A stretch of DNA of 43,701 nt from positions 15,498 through 59,198 of the forward strand of contig NZ_DIAX01000021.1 in assembly GCF_002414845.1 (NCBI RefSeq), read 5' to 3'. Under the pieces are notes generated by a model that was not told the DNA's origin, did no database searches, and was given only the letters and a program-made list of their open reading frames with translations. Source of the DNA: Gordonia sp. UBA5067. Its GTDB lineage: Bacteria > Actinomycetota > Actinomycetes > Mycobacteriales > Mycobacteriaceae. The translations under genes and the position numbers were made by a program. Positions 1 through 10,294 of this stretch are shown here, one piece after another (position 1 is the first letter of the stretch; every line of letters starts with the position of its first letter).

Positions 1-1
1 C

Positions 2-1851
<1,850 letters not shown>

Positions 1852-1852
<1 letters not shown>

Positions 1853-2859
1853 TGGCGGCTGGTCCGGCCCGCACCGATCCAACGCTGCTCGGTGCCGGTG
1901 TGCTGGCCGGTCGACGGTCGGACTTGGCGCGCGCGATCACGCTGGTCGAGTCCACCAATCCCGAGCATCGGGCGAAAGCGCAGGAGTTGCTCCTGGCGAT
2001 GACCCCGCATTCGGGCCAGTCGTTCCGGGTGGGTATCACCGGAGTGCCCGGGGTGGGCAAATCGACGACGATCGAGACGCTGGGGATGTACCTGATCGAG
2101 CAGGGCCACCGCGTCGCCGTGCTCGCCGTCGACCCGTCGTCGACCCGTACCGGCGGATCAATCCTCGGTGACAAGACCCGTATGGGCCGGCTTGCCGCGC
2201 ACCCGGACGCCTATATCCGGCCATCGCCCACGGCGGGCACTCTCGGCGGGGTGGCGAAGGCGACTCGGGAGACGATCGTGCTGGTCGAGGCGGCCGGATA
2301 CGACGTCGTGCTGGTGGAGACCGTGGGGGTGGGGCAGTCCGAGGTGACCGTCGCCAACATGGTCGACACGTTCACCTTTCTCACGCTGGCGCGCACCGGT
2401 GACGCCCTGCAGGGGATTAAGAAGGGCGTTCTGGAGCTCGCCGACGTGGTCGTCGTGAACAAGGCCGACGGCAAGCATGTCAACGAGGCGCGGTCGGCCG
2501 CCCGCGAGCTGCGCGGCGCGCTCGGGTTGATCTACCCGCACGATGCGTGGTGGACCCCGCCGGTGCTTACGATGAGTGCGATCGAGAACGCTGGTGTCGA
2601 CGAGTTCTGGGCCGCGGTGCTGCGACACCGGCAAGCCATGGTTGACGGCGGGCGATTCGACGCGCACCGGAGTGGTCAGCAGGTCGATTGGATGTGGACG
2701 ATGGTCCACGACGCGCTGCTGGCCCGGCTGGCCGCCGACCCGGCCGTGGCGGCCGTGCGGGCCGGCGTCGAAGCGCGGATCGTCGGGGGAGACCTCACCC
2801 CGACGCTCGGCGCCGCCGAGCTACTCGCCGCGCTCGACCGGTCTGCTCATCCGGGGTGA
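1852..2859 (+). CDS. meaB: MeaB/ArgK-type G-protein chaperone of methylmalonyl-CoA mutase
   Basis: P-loop GTPase that gates cobalamin loading and protects or reactivates methylmalonyl-CoA mutase. The product is 335 residues, normal for the family. Visible motifs are the Walker A GVPGVGKST (around residue 63), the DPSSTRTGGS segment, the VETVGVGQSE switch region and the NKADG base-recognition motif. The GTG start overlaps the mutB stop by one base, and this pairing is typical of actinobacteria. It ends 50 bases before the convergent nucleoside hydrolase gene. I saw no strong terminator in that gap. Confidence 0.96.
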
Positions 2860-2909
2860 CCGGTATCGCGCCGGCTGTGCCCGGTATTTCGTCGACGGCG
2901 CCGAAACTC

Positions 2910-3881
2910 CTAGGCGTCGTTGAGGTGGCGGGCATAACCGGCGAGTGTGTCGATCAGTTCGTCCAGCATGGCGTCGGTGTCGGCCTGCGTGACCACCTGG
3001 GCGTTGGGCGGCCCGAGCATGCCACGCCGGTCAGCGACGGTCATGGCCCGGGTGAGGGCACCGTTGAGTTCGACCGCCACGTGTGCGGCGATACCGGACA
3101 CGCGGTCGGGATCTAGCGCGACCATCGCGGCAAAGGGGTCGTGGAGGTAGGCCACGTACCCTTCGTTCTGAGAATCGTGGAATTCGAAGTAGAAGCGCAG
3201 TGCCTCGGCGAGGTGCCGCGCGAGCAGTGCGTCGCCTGAGTCGGTTCGGAGGCGACAGAGATGAGCCGGTGTGATGACCAGCTGTTCGGTGATGTTCAGC
3301 CCGCACACGATGGGGTCGGGTGCATCGAATCGGCTGAACGCCTCGAAGACCTCGGCGGCGGCCTCCGGATCGACGACCGTGTTCCACTCTGCGACGGGCG
3401 TCGTGTTGCCGGGGACACCGAAGGCGCCGCCCATGATCACGAGGCGGCGCAGCTTCCCGGGTAACTCGGGATCGGCCCGAACCGCGAGCGCAAGGTTTGT
3501 CAGGGGCCCGGTGACAAGGCCGATCAGCTCCCCTCGATGGTCGTCGGCCGCACGCAGCCATCCGTGCGCGGCATCGAGATCGCTGGGCGGGGTCGATGCC
3601 GGGAAAAGTTCGGCGTAGCCGATCCCATGCGGGCCGTGAGTGTCCTCGGCGGTCCGCAGGCGCGAGGCTATCGGGTTCTGCGCACCGACGTGCACGGGAA
3701 TCTCGGTTCGTCGGCAGAGTTCGAGCCAGGCGAGGTTGTTGGCCACCACGACGTCAGTGGGTACGTTTCCGGCCGTCGCGGCGACCCCGACGATCTCGAC
3801 GTCCTGCTGGGCGAGCAAGTAGGTAAGCGCCAGCGAGTCATCGATCCCGGTGTCGCAGTCGAGAAAAAGGGCAGTGGCCAC
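2910..3881 (-). CDS. Inosine/uridine-preferring nucleoside hydrolase
   Basis: Hydrolyses the N-glycosidic bond of nucleosides for salvage. It is 323 residues, the usual IUNH length. The N-terminal DCDTGIDD (residues 9-16) is the calcium-binding signature; GPLTNLALA, MGGAF, AEWNTVVDPEAA and the late HDPFAAM complete the family pattern. The substrate base is not predictable from sequence. The GTG start at 3881 lies six bases after a TAGGGT -10 box on the minus strand, so a leaderless mRNA is likely and supports this start. The MFS gene follows 52 bases downstream on the same strand, but no functional link is evident. Confidence 0.92.
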   Translation of the reverse strand: MATALFLDCDTGIDDSLALTYLLAQQDVEIVGVAATAGNVPTDVVVANNLAWLELCRRTEIPVHVGAQNPIASRLRTAEDTHGPHGIGYAELFPASTPPSDLDAAHGWLRAADDHRGELIGLVTGPLTNLALAVRADPELPGKLRRLVIMGGAFGVPGNTTPVAEWNTVVDPEAAAEVFEAFSRFDAPDPIVCGLNITEQLVITPAHLCRLRTDSGDALLARHLAEALRFYFEFHDSQNEGYVAYLHDPFAAMVALDPDRVSGIAAHVAVELNGALTRAMTVADRRGMLGPPNAQVVTQADTDAMLDELIDTLAGYARHLNDA

Positions 3882-3887
3882 GACCGG

Positions 3888-3893
3888 ACCCTA
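3888..3893 (-). promoter_or_regulatory. -10 box of nucleoside hydrolase (leaderless)
   Basis: Minus strand TAGGGT followed by six bases and then the GTG start at 3881, placing the expected transcription start at the first base of the start codon. No -35 element is obvious. Confidence 0.5.
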
Positions 3894-3933
3894 GCGCGAG
3901 TCGGCGTTCCCCAACAATCCGCCGGGAGGCTGA

Positions 3934-5157
3934 CTAACCGGGAGTCTGCCGGATCATCGCACTCGTCGACGCCGTCACGACCACCAGCACGATCAGGGCG
4001 AAGGTGATCAGCACCGTCGGCGCGGCGAACCAGGTGAGGGCCATCCCGACGGTGATGACGGGCAGGGTGATTCCCACATATGCCGCGAGGAACATTCCGG
4101 CGATGGTTTCGCCGCGGTGATCACGGTCAGAGATCGCACCGGCGGTCTCTATCGCCGCGCTGAAGACCAGTCCCACCCCGGCGCCGGCGACGACGGCGGC
4201 GACCAGGAACAACGGGAATGACAGGACCGCACCCGATACTGCGAGGGCGATCAGCCCGGCCACCATCCCAGACAGCCCGTAGGCCACTTTGGGCCGCAGC
4301 GTGAGACGTGCGAGGAGGACCTGTGACACCGCGCTGGCGCCCATCATCGCGAACACCGTCAGTCCGACCACGAAATACGAGTTGATGCGCAAGCTTCCGC
4401 CGACGAAGGTTCCGGTGAGCGAGGTGAAGAAGCCCATTACCGCGAAGGCTCCGGCGGCCGCGACGCCCGCGGCAAGGAACTCGCCACGCCGACGGGGGTC
4501 GACCTGCAGCCGCTGTGGACGGTAGACGAACCGGCGGCTATGGGGGGCGACGGTTTCCGGGATCGCGACCACCATGACGCCGACGGCCAGCAACAGACCG
4601 AGGAAGACCACGAAGGTTGATGTCAACGGGCTCGGCGCCCATTGTGTGAAGATCCCGCCGATCAGCGGGCCGAGTGCCAGACCACCCAGGTTGACCCCGC
4701 TCGCAACCGTCGTTGCCAGCCGTGGAGACTCATCGGGCGCAGCCCTGGCGCGTAGCTCGAGGAGGGCGGCGGTGGCTGTCGAGGTGACCGCGCCGATGCC
4801 GAATCCGCACAGAAACCGCGCTGCCAATAGTGCCGATACGTGCGTGGAGAAGATGAAGATGAGCGCGCTGATCACCTCGACGCCGATGGCGCTCACCAAT
4901 ACCTTGCGCCGCCCGAAGTGATCGGAGAGGTGTCCGACGAAGAACAAACCCGCCATCACACCGAGCCCGTATGCCGCGAAGATCACAGTGATCATGAACG
5001 TGGGGAAGTGATCGATATCTTGATAGACGGGGTACATCGTCGTCGGGATGGTGGTGAACGCCATGAGTGCGGCGAAGCCGACGGCGAGTGACCAAAAGCC
5101 CCGGCGGTGTGCCGGGGAACCGGAGGTTGCCCCGGCGGGGCTTTCGGATGCGTCCAC
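3934..5157 (-). CDS. Major facilitator superfamily transporter, substrate unknown
   Basis: Integral membrane protein of 407 residues with about 12 hydrophobic segments, the size of drug/sugar-efflux MFS members. The loop 2-3 signature reads GHLSDHFGRRKVL (about residues 75-87), and helix 4 carries a glycine-rich RFLCGFGIGAV. The central cytoplasmic loop holds a basic HSRRFVYRPQRLQ stretch. The start is taken as the GTG at 5157; an alternative ATG lies about 32 codons in but would remove hydrophilic N-terminal residues only. It sits between tRNA-Leu and the nucleoside hydrolase gene on the minus strand. An efflux role is a guess; a nucleoside-uptake role suggested by the neighbour is possible but unsupported. 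Confidence 0.88.
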   Translation of the reverse strand: MDASESPAGATSGSPAHRRGFWSLAVGFAALMAFTTIPTTMYPVYQDIDHFPTFMITVIFAAYGLGVMAGLFFVGHLSDHFGRRKVLVSAIGVEVISALIFIFSTHVSALLAARFLCGFGIGAVTSTATAALLELRARAAPDESPRLATTVASGVNLGGLALGPLIGGIFTQWAPSPLTSTFVVFLGLLLAVGVMVVAIPETVAPHSRRFVYRPQRLQVDPRRRGEFLAAGVAAAGAFAVMGFFTSLTGTFVGGSLRINSYFVVGLTVFAMMGASAVSQVLLARLTLRPKVAYGLSGMVAGLIALAVSGAVLSFPLFLVAAVVAGAGVGLVFSAAIETAGAISDRDHRGETIAGMFLAAYVGITLPVITVGMALTWFAAPTVLITFALIVLVVVTASTSAMIRQTPG

Positions 5158-5218
5158 GTCTGTAATAGTCGCGCATCTGATGGTCGGGCGGATGAGCTAC
5201 GAAGTCGACTCACCGGCT

Positions 5219-5245
5219 GCGGCTCGCCAAAACGAAAAGAGCCGC
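5219..5245 (-). terminator. Stem-loop between tRNA-Leu and MFS gene, possible terminator
   Basis: Seven-base perfect arms GCGGCTC (5219-5225) and GAGCCGC (5239-5245) surround a 13-base loop. Read on the minus strand, a T-rich stretch falls in the loop rather than after the stem, so it is not a classical intrinsic terminator. Its position 40 bases beyond the 3' end of tRNA-Leu fits 3' processing or termination. Confidence 0.3.
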
Positions 5246-5284
5246 GGCACCCCGGTGAAAGGATGTCGCGACTCAAGACGAGTG

Positions 5285-5370
5285 TGTCCGAGGGGGGACT
5301 TGAACCCCCACGCCCGTTAATAGGGCACTAGCACCTCAAGCTAGCGCGTCTGCCATTCCGCCACTCGGAC
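5285..5370 (-). tRNA. tRNA-Leu (anticodon GAG)
   Basis: Minus strand, 86 nt, class II tRNA with long variable arm. The acceptor pairs GTCCGAG (5364-5370) with CTCGGAC (5286-5292), discriminator A at 5285. The anticodon stem CTAGC/GCTAG encloses the loop TTGAGGT, giving anticodon GAG. The T-arm is GGGGG-TTCAAGT-CCCCC. The 3' CCA is not encoded; genomic bases continue CAC. Confidence 0.96.
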
Positions 5371-5418
5371 TCGGTGCGCGATAACCCTAACCGAGGACGA
5401 CACGATTCCCCAAATTCG

Positions 5419-5424
5419 CATAAT
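5419..5424 (+). promoter_or_regulatory. -10 box of M20 peptidase gene (leaderless)
   Basis: CATAAT followed by six bases and the GTG start at 5431. It lies in the 60-bp gap between the divergent tRNA-Leu 5' end and the peptidase gene. No ribosome-binding site precedes the GTG, consistent with leaderless translation. Confidence 0.5.
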
Positions 5425-5430
5425 GGTGGT

Positions 5431-6804
5431 GTGACTACACCCCGCGCGCTCGACGAAGTCGTTGACCTGGTTGCCGATTTGATCCGGTTCGACACCTCCA
5501 ACACCGGTGAGCCGGAGACGACCAAAGGAGAGGAGGGATGCGCCAAATGGGTTGCCGATCAACTCGCCGAGGTGGGGTATGAGACCACCTATATCGAGTC
5601 TGGGCAGCCTGGTCGGGGCAATGTCATCGCTCGGCTGGCAGGTGACCCGACCAGCACCGCGGGCGCGCTCCTGGTGCACTGTCACCTCGACGTGGTGCCG
5701 GCCGAGGCGGCCGACTGGTCGGTGCACCCCTTCGCCGGCGCCATCGCCGATGGGTACATCTGGGGACGCGGCGCGGTCGACATGAAGGACATGGCGGGTA
5801 TGGCCCTCGCGCTGGCGCGCCAGTTCGCCCGGGAGGGCACAATTCCGCCGCGCGAGCTGGTCTTCGCCTTCCTGGCCGACGAGGAGGCCGGCGGCACCTG
5901 GGGATCGCACTGGCTCGTGGAAAATCGGCCCGATCTGTTCGCCGGCGTGACCGAGGCGGTCGGGGAGGTCGGTGGCTTCTCGCTCACCGTCGACCGGCCA
6001 GATGGACAGCAGCGGCGGTTGTATCTGGTCGAGACTGCGGAGAAGGGCCTGTGCTGGATGCGCCTGCGTGCCAAAGGGACGGCGGGGCACGGGTCCTTCT
6101 TGCACGACGACAACGCGGTCACCGAGTTGTCGGCGGCCGTCGCACGCATCGGGACCCATCGGTTCCCGCTGGTGCTCACCGATGCCGTCTCCGCATTCCT
6201 GGCCGTGGCCGCCGAGGAGACTGGCCTGGATCTGGGAGTTGACACCCCAGACCTTGAAACGGCGCTGTTCAAACTGGGGGGCCTGGCACGTATCATCGGT
6301 GCGACGCTGCGCGACACCGCAAACCCGACGATGCTGCATGCCGGCTATAAGGCCAACGTCATCCCGCAGACCGCCGAGGCGGTGATCGACTGCCGGGTGC
6401 TGCCCGGACGCCAGGCGGCCTTCGAAGCCGAGATTGACGCGCTGCTGGGCCCGAATGTCGAGCGGGAGTGGATCACCCACCTGGACTCGTATGAGACGAC
6501 GTTCGACGGCCACCTCGTCGACGCCATGAACGAGGCGATCTTGACTTATGATCCGCAGGGTCGAACCGTGCCCTACATGCTGTCGGGCGGGACCGATGCG
6601 AAGGCCTTCGCGAAACTGGGAATTCGGTGCTTCGGCTTCGCCCCGTTGCAGCTGCCACCCGAACTGGATTTCGCTGCGCTGTTCCACGGGGTTGACGAGC
6701 GCGTGCCGGTGGACTCAGTGTTGTTCGGTACCAAGGTTTTCGAGCATTTCCTATTGCACAGCGCGCCGGCGACCGCCGCCGCGTCGCACCCAACCGAGAG
6801 GTGA
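5431..6804 (+). CDS. M20/M25/M40-family metallopeptidase (dipeptidase/deacylase-like)
   Basis: Cytoplasmic zinc-dependent hydrolase of 457 residues, as expected for the M20 family. Metal and catalytic motifs in order: HLDVVP with His85 and Asp87, GAVDMKD with the bridging Asp117, ADEEAGG with the catalytic Glu151-Glu152 pair, SGGTDAKAF and the C-terminal [10 protein letters not shown] histidine. The dimerisation domain inserts between about residues 190 and 310. The start is set at GTG 5431 rather than the longer frame because a -10 box lies six bases upstream and the extra residues would overlap the promoter. The next gene begins immediately after. In M. tuberculosis an M20 gene, a PEBP gene and pyrD lie together (Rv2141c-Rv2139), as here. 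Substrate unknown. Confidence 0.92.
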   Translation: MTTPRALDEVVDLVADLIRFDTSNTGEPETTKGEEGCAKWVADQLAEVGYETTYIESGQPGRGNVIARLAGDPTSTAGALLVHCHLDVVPAEAADWSVHPFAGAIADGYIWGRGAVDMKDMAGMALALARQFAREGTIPPRELVFAFLADEEAGGTWGSHWLVENRPDLFAGVTEAVGEVGGFSLTVDRPDGQQRRLYLVETAEKGLCWMRLRAKGTAGHGSFLHDDNAVTELSAAVARIGTHRFPLVLTDAVSAFLAVAAEETGLDLGVDTPDLETALFKLGGLARIIGATLRDTANPTMLHAGYKANVIPQTAEAVIDCRVLPGRQAAFEAEIDALLGPNVEREWITHLDSYETTFDGHLVDAMNEAILTYDPQGRTVPYMLSGGTDAKAFAKLGIRCFGFAPLQLPPELDFAALFHGVDERVPVDSVLFGTKVFEHFLLHSAPATAAASHPTER

Positions 6805-6809
6805 CCGCC

Positions 6810-7346
6810 ATGCCGGACAGTTCCTACAACCCCTATGCGGCCCTGCCGCACCTGCCGGGGTTCGAGCTCACTTCGACTGATATCGCCGACGGCACGACTC
6901 TGGCGTCGGCGCAGGTGAGTGGGATCATGGGGGCGGGCGGTCAGGATGTTTCACCGCAGTTGAGCTGGTCGGGGTTCCCCGCGGCGGCGCGCAGCTTCGC
7001 CGTCACCGTCTACGACCCGGACGCGCCGACCGCGTCGGGCTTTTGGCATTGGGCGGTCGCGGACATCCCCGCGTCGGTGACCAGCTTGACAGCCGGAGCC
7101 GGGGACGGTGCGCCGGGTTCGCTACCGGTCGGTGCGGTGACGCTCGCCAACGACGCGTCGCTGCGGCGCTTCGTCGGTGCTGCGCCGCCCGCCGGGCACG
7201 GGCCGCACCGCTACTACGTAGTGGTACACGCGGTCGATGTGGAGTCGCTCGGCCTGCCCGACGAGGCCACCCCCGCGTATCTGGGGTTCAACCTCTTCAG
7301 CCACGCCATCGCGCGGTCCACCATCGTCGGCCGCTATTCGCAGTAG
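6810..7346 (+). CDS. YbhB/YbcL-type phosphatidylethanolamine-binding-like protein
   Basis: PEBP-fold protein of 178 residues. Visible signatures: [10 protein letters not shown], the anion-pocket segment [30 protein letters not shown] and a C-terminal TIVGRYSQ. Bacterial members are soluble and of uncertain function; kinase-inhibitor annotation is by homology only. I chose ATG 6810 over GTG 6801 because GAGAGG at 6796-6801 is properly spaced for the ATG; the GTG would overlap the peptidase stop by four bases. Its 3' end overlaps the convergent pyrD frame by 13 bp (7334-7346). Confidence 0.9.
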   Translation: MPDSSYNPYAALPHLPGFELTSTDIADGTTLASAQVSGIMGAGGQDVSPQLSWSGFPAAARSFAVTVYDPDAPTASGFWHWAVADIPASVTSLTAGAGDGAPGSLPVGAVTLANDASLRRFVGAAPPAGHGPHRYYVVVHAVDVESLGLPDEATPAYLGFNLFSHAIARSTIVGRYSQ

Positions 7347-8968
7347 ACACCGGAGCCGACGGCCTCGCTGAGCGAGGCGAATCCCGCGCCGCGCACGCGT
7401 GCCGCCAACCCGGCGTGGATCCGGTTGGCATACAGCGGCCCGCCGTAGATGAACCCGGTGTAGCCCTGCAACAAGGTCGCGCCGGCGCGGATCCGCTCCC
7501 AGGCGTCGTCGGCATCCTCGATGCCCCCGGCGCTCACCAACAGGAGCCGGCCACCGACGCGGGCGTGCAGGCGCCGCAGGACTGCAAGTGATCGTGCGGC
7601 GACCGGCGGACCGGACAGGCCGCCGGCACCGGCCTGCGCAACGACGTCCGATGACGACGTCAGGCCGTCGCGCGAAATCGTCGTATTCGTGGCGACGATG
7701 CCGGCCAGGCCCGTTTCGACGGCCAGATCGGCGACCGCGTCGACATCGGCGTCGGCGAGGTCGGGCGCGATCTTGACCAGGACGGGCCGGTCGGTGGCGG
7801 CCCGCACCGCGGAAAGGATCGGGCGCAACTGGTCGACGGCCTGCAGGTCACGGAGCCCCGGTGTGTTGGGTGAACTCACGTTGACCACCACGAAATCGGC
7901 GAGTGGACCGAGCAGTGCGGCACTGTGCGTGTAGTCGTCGGCCGCGGCCGCGAGGTCGACCACTTTCGTCTTTCCGATGTTGGCGCCGATCGGCACCCGG
8001 TGCGTGCGTGCCGACCTTCGCGCCCGGCCCAGCCGCTGCGCAGCTGCTTCGGCGCCGGGGTTGTTGAATCCCATGCGGTTGACGAGGGCGCGGTCGGCGG
8101 GAAGCCGAAACAATCGGGGGGCGGGGTTGCCGGGCTGTGCCTGCCCGGTAATCGTGCCGATCTCCGCGTATCCGAAGCCGAGTGGACCCCACGACCGGGC
8201 GGCCGCGGCACCCTTGTCGAACCCGGCCGCCAGACCCATCGGCCCGGGGAAGCTCGTGCCGAGCACATCTTGACGCAGGATCGGATCGTCGACGACGAGC
8301 ACCCGGCCCACGACGCGGCCAAGACCCGGGACCGCACCAACGAGTCGGATGACGCCGGAGGCGAATCGGTGGATCGTCTCGGGGGGAAGCCGGAACATCA
8401 ACCACAACAGCGGGCCGTAGAGAACTGTGTTCAGTGCTCGGGTGACCCGGGAGCCCTCGGGTTCGACCGGCACCGGGGCCTCGGCGGTGCCCTCCAGCCG
8501 GGCATCAGCGATACCCATGGCCGCGAGCAGTTTATCCGGGTGTCGGGTAGAGACCAGCCAGTACGGGGTGGGGTCATCGGGGTCGTCGAGCACGAGTAGG
8601 GCCATCGGGTGGACCCAACTGTGGTGGACGAGATAGGCGGCGGGATCGAGCTGTCGCCCCATGGCCGCGCTCTTGGCGCTCGGCGGGACCGAGGCGCCCC
8701 GTCCGACGACCGCGCGCGGCAGCCGGGCGCCGTCCACGGACAACTCACCGTCGGCGCTCACCCGGACTCGACGGCGGCCCATCGACACCAGCACGGCGAT
8801 GAGCAGCACGGCGATCGCGGGGAACACCCACCAACTCCAGGCCGCGCGGTGCGCGCCGAGTCGGATCTCGTAGCCGAGAACGGCAGTGAGAACCGCGGCC
8901 GCCACCCACCACCAGAGGGGCAACCACAGCCGCTCGTTGTATCGATCGGTCTGGGCGTCACTAGTCAC
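7334..8968 (-). CDS. pyrD: DUF3093 membrane domain fused to class 2 dihydroorotate dehydrogenase
   Basis: One uninterrupted frame of 544 codons covers two proteins that are usually separate. The first ~165 residues are DUF3093: [12 protein letters not shown], two transmembrane helices, then [20 protein letters not shown]. After a ~20-residue linker comes quinone-dependent DHODH (fourth step of pyrimidine synthesis, membrane-bound, FMN): [11 protein letters not shown] anchor helix, [35 protein letters not shown] with the catalytic serine, [21 protein letters not shown] and [11 protein letters not shown]. No stop separates the halves. A separate pyrD start is conceivable at GTG 8473 (GAGG just upstream; ~379 residues, normal for PyrD) or ATG 8518. 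The chosen GTG at 8968 follows a TACGCT -10 box by seven bases. The DHODH call is firm; whether a fused polypeptide is made is open. Confidence 0.9.
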   Translation of the reverse strand: MTSDAQTDRYNERLWLPLWWWVAAAVLTAVLGYEIRLGAHRAAWSWWVFPAIAVLLIAVLVSMGRRRVRVSADGELSVDGARLPRAVVGRGASVPPSAKSAAMGRQLDPAAYLVHHSWVHPMALLVLDDPDDPTPYWLVSTRHPDKLLAAMGIADARLEGTAEAPVPVEPEGSRVTRALNTVLYGPLLWLMFRLPPETIHRFASGVIRLVGAVPGLGRVVGRVLVVDDPILRQDVLGTSFPGPMGLAAGFDKGAAAARSWGPLGFGYAEIGTITGQAQPGNPAPRLFRLPADRALVNRMGFNNPGAEAAAQRLGRARRSARTHRVPIGANIGKTKVVDLAAAADDYTHSAALLGPLADFVVVNVSSPNTPGLRDLQAVDQLRPILSAVRAATDRPVLVKIAPDLADADVDAVADLAVETGLAGIVATNTTISRDGLTSSSDVVAQAGAGGLSGPPVAARSLAVLRRLHARVGGRLLLVSAGGIEDADDAWERIRAGATLLQGYTGFIYGGPLYANRIHAGLAARVRGAGFASLSEAVGSGVYCE

Positions 8969-8975
8969 GTCGCTC

Positions 8976-8985
8976 AGCGTAGTCT
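8976..8985. promoter_or_regulatory. Overlapping divergent -10 boxes for DUF3093-pyrD and dut
   Basis: Plus strand TAGTCT (8980-8985) is followed by six bases and the dut GTG at 8992. Minus strand TACGCT (8976-8981) is followed by seven bases and the DUF3093-pyrD GTG at 8968. The two hexamers share bases 8980-8981, and only 23 bases separate the start codons. Both transcripts are predicted leaderless and the two polymerase sites are mutually exclusive. Confidence 0.55.
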
Positions 8986-8991
8986 GCGGGT

Positions 8992-9459
8992 GTGTCCGAT
9001 CGAATTCCGTCACCCGCACTACTGCGCGTCCGCCGTCTCGACAGGGATTTGCCACTGCCGGCGCGGGCCCATCCCGGTGACGCCGGTGTCGACCTGTACT
9101 CGACAACCGATGCCCACCTGCGACCCGGGCACCGACAACTCGTCGGAACGGGAATCGCGATTGCGCTCCCAGTGGGAACGGTCGGGCTGATCCATCCGCG
9201 TTCGGGGCTGGCGGCGCGCGCCGGGCTGTCGATTGTCAACACGCCGGGCACCGTCGATGCGGGCTATCGCGGGGAGATCAAGGTTTGCTTGATTAATCTC
9301 GACCCCACCGAGCCGATCGCGATCAAGCGCGGGGATCGAATCGCGCAGTTGATAGTCCAGCGGGTCGAGTTGCCCGAGCTCGAGGAGGTCGACGAACTCG
9401 ACGATACGAGTCGGGGTGTCGGCGGCTATGGATCGAGCGGCGGGCACGCGGCGCTGTAA
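8992..9459 (+). CDS. dut: Deoxyuridine 5'-triphosphate nucleotidohydrolase (dUTPase)
   Basis: Hydrolyses dUTP to dUMP, limiting uracil in DNA and supplying thymidylate synthesis. 155 residues, typical of the trimeric enzyme. Conserved motifs: [11 protein letters not shown] (motif 1, about 28-38), [12 protein letters not shown] (motif 2), [16 protein letters not shown] (motif 3 with the catalytic Asp and base-stacking Tyr), [11 protein letters not shown] (motif 4) and the C-terminal [12 protein letters not shown] (motif 5, with Tyr and Ser in place of the common Phe and Thr). GTG start with a -10 box six bases upstream and no Shine-Dalgarno. It precedes the DUF3710 gene by 16 bases. Confidence 0.96.
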   Translation: MSDRIPSPALLRVRRLDRDLPLPARAHPGDAGVDLYSTTDAHLRPGHRQLVGTGIAIALPVGTVGLIHPRSGLAARAGLSIVNTPGTVDAGYRGEIKVCLINLDPTEPIAIKRGDRIAQLIVQRVELPELEEVDELDDTSRGVGGYGSSGGHAAL

Positions 9460-9475
9460 GCGGAAGGACGAGGAT

Positions 9476-10276
9476 ATGGCAGGACAGGCACGGGTCGGGG
9501 AGGCGGCCGGCCCCTACGACATTGCGGACCTGGCGACCTCTGCCGAGGAACTGGCCAATTCGCACCTGGACCTCGGATCGGTACTCGTCCCGGTCGTCGA
9601 GGGCGGGCAGGTCAGTGTAGAGATGTCGGTGGACCACCAGCCCGAGGCGGTGTTTCTGCTCACCCCGGTCGGGCGGGTGACCGTGGCCGCGTACGCCGCT
9701 CCCAAGTCGCCGGGCCAGTGGCGCGAGGTGGTTCGTGAACTGGCCGACTCCATCCGCGCCGAAGGCGCGGTGATCCGCACCGAGGAAGGGCACTGGGGGC
9801 GGGAGATCATCGCCGAGGTGCCCGGCGACGAGAGTCACCTGTTCCTTGGTGTCGACGGGCCCCGATGGATGGTCCGCTGCGTCGCGAGTGGACCGCCGCA
9901 GACCGCGCCGCAGTTGGCGCAACTGGCCCGCGCGGTCCTCGCCGAATCGGTGGTGCGCCGAGGAGCCGAGCCCTACCCCCCGCGGGAACCGCTGCCGCTG
10001 ATACTTCCCCAAGTTCTCGCCGAGCAGGTGCGCATGGCGCAGCAACAGATGGTCGACGACGGTCAGCTCGCGCTGGACGATCTGCCGCCGGAGTTCACCG
10101 AGACGGGCCGCGAGCCCGACTCCCATGCGTACGAGCCCGTGGCCCACGAGTCCGTGACCTACGAGTCCCCGGCCCGTGAAGCCGTGGCGCAGCCGCCCGC
10201 CGGCCCGGTGCCGGGCGAGGAGGTCTCCCGCGGCACCGCCATGCAGCGGCTGCGTCAGGGCAGGAGGGCGCGCTAG
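9476..10276 (+). CDS. DUF3710 domain protein
   Basis: Actinobacterial conserved protein of 266 residues without a known biochemical role; the match is to the family that follows dut in mycobacteria (Rv2696c). Recognisable segments are YDIADL near the N-terminus, LDLGSVLVP, the WREVVRELADSI helix, GREIIAEVP and DGPRWMVRCVASG, then EPLPLILP. The tail from about residue 200 is low-complexity and includes four copies of a five-residue repeat with Glu at the second place. The ATG at 9476 has GGACGAGG immediately upstream, so it is preferred over an in-frame ATG 60 bases earlier inside dut. It lies 18 bases from the end of the convergent hydrolase gene. Confidence 0.85.
   Translation: MAGQARVGEAAGPYDIADLATSAEELANSHLDLGSVLVPVVEGGQVSVEMSVDHQPEAVFLLTPVGRVTVAAYAAPKSPGQWREVVRELADSIRAEGAVIRTEEGHWGREIIAEVPGDESHLFLGVDGPRWMVRCVASGPPQTAPQLAQLARAVLAESVVRRGAEPYPPREPLPLILPQVLAEQVRMAQQQMVDDGQLALDDLPPEFTETGREPDSHAYEPVAHESVTYESPAREAVAQPPAGPVPGEEVSRGTAMQRLRQGRRAR
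10130..10189 (+). repeat. Four 15-bp coding repeats in the DUF3710 tail
   Basis: Units at 10130, 10145, 10160 and 10175 encode YEPVA, HESVT, YESPA and REAVA. Similarity is clear at both DNA and protein level, suggesting slippage within an unstructured acidic tail. Confidence 0.6.
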
Positions 10277-10294
10277 CGCCCGTTCCGCCCCGAT

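Noticed and set aside
5219..5245. Classical intrinsic terminator after tRNA-Leu
   Set aside because: The stem is good but the T-run falls in the loop on the minus strand, not after the stem; kept only as a low-confidence stem-loop.
5341..6687. 448-codon open frame antisense to the M20 peptidase
   Set aside because: The plus strand encodes an intact metallopeptidase; the antisense frame has no recognisable motif and is open because of high G+C third positions.
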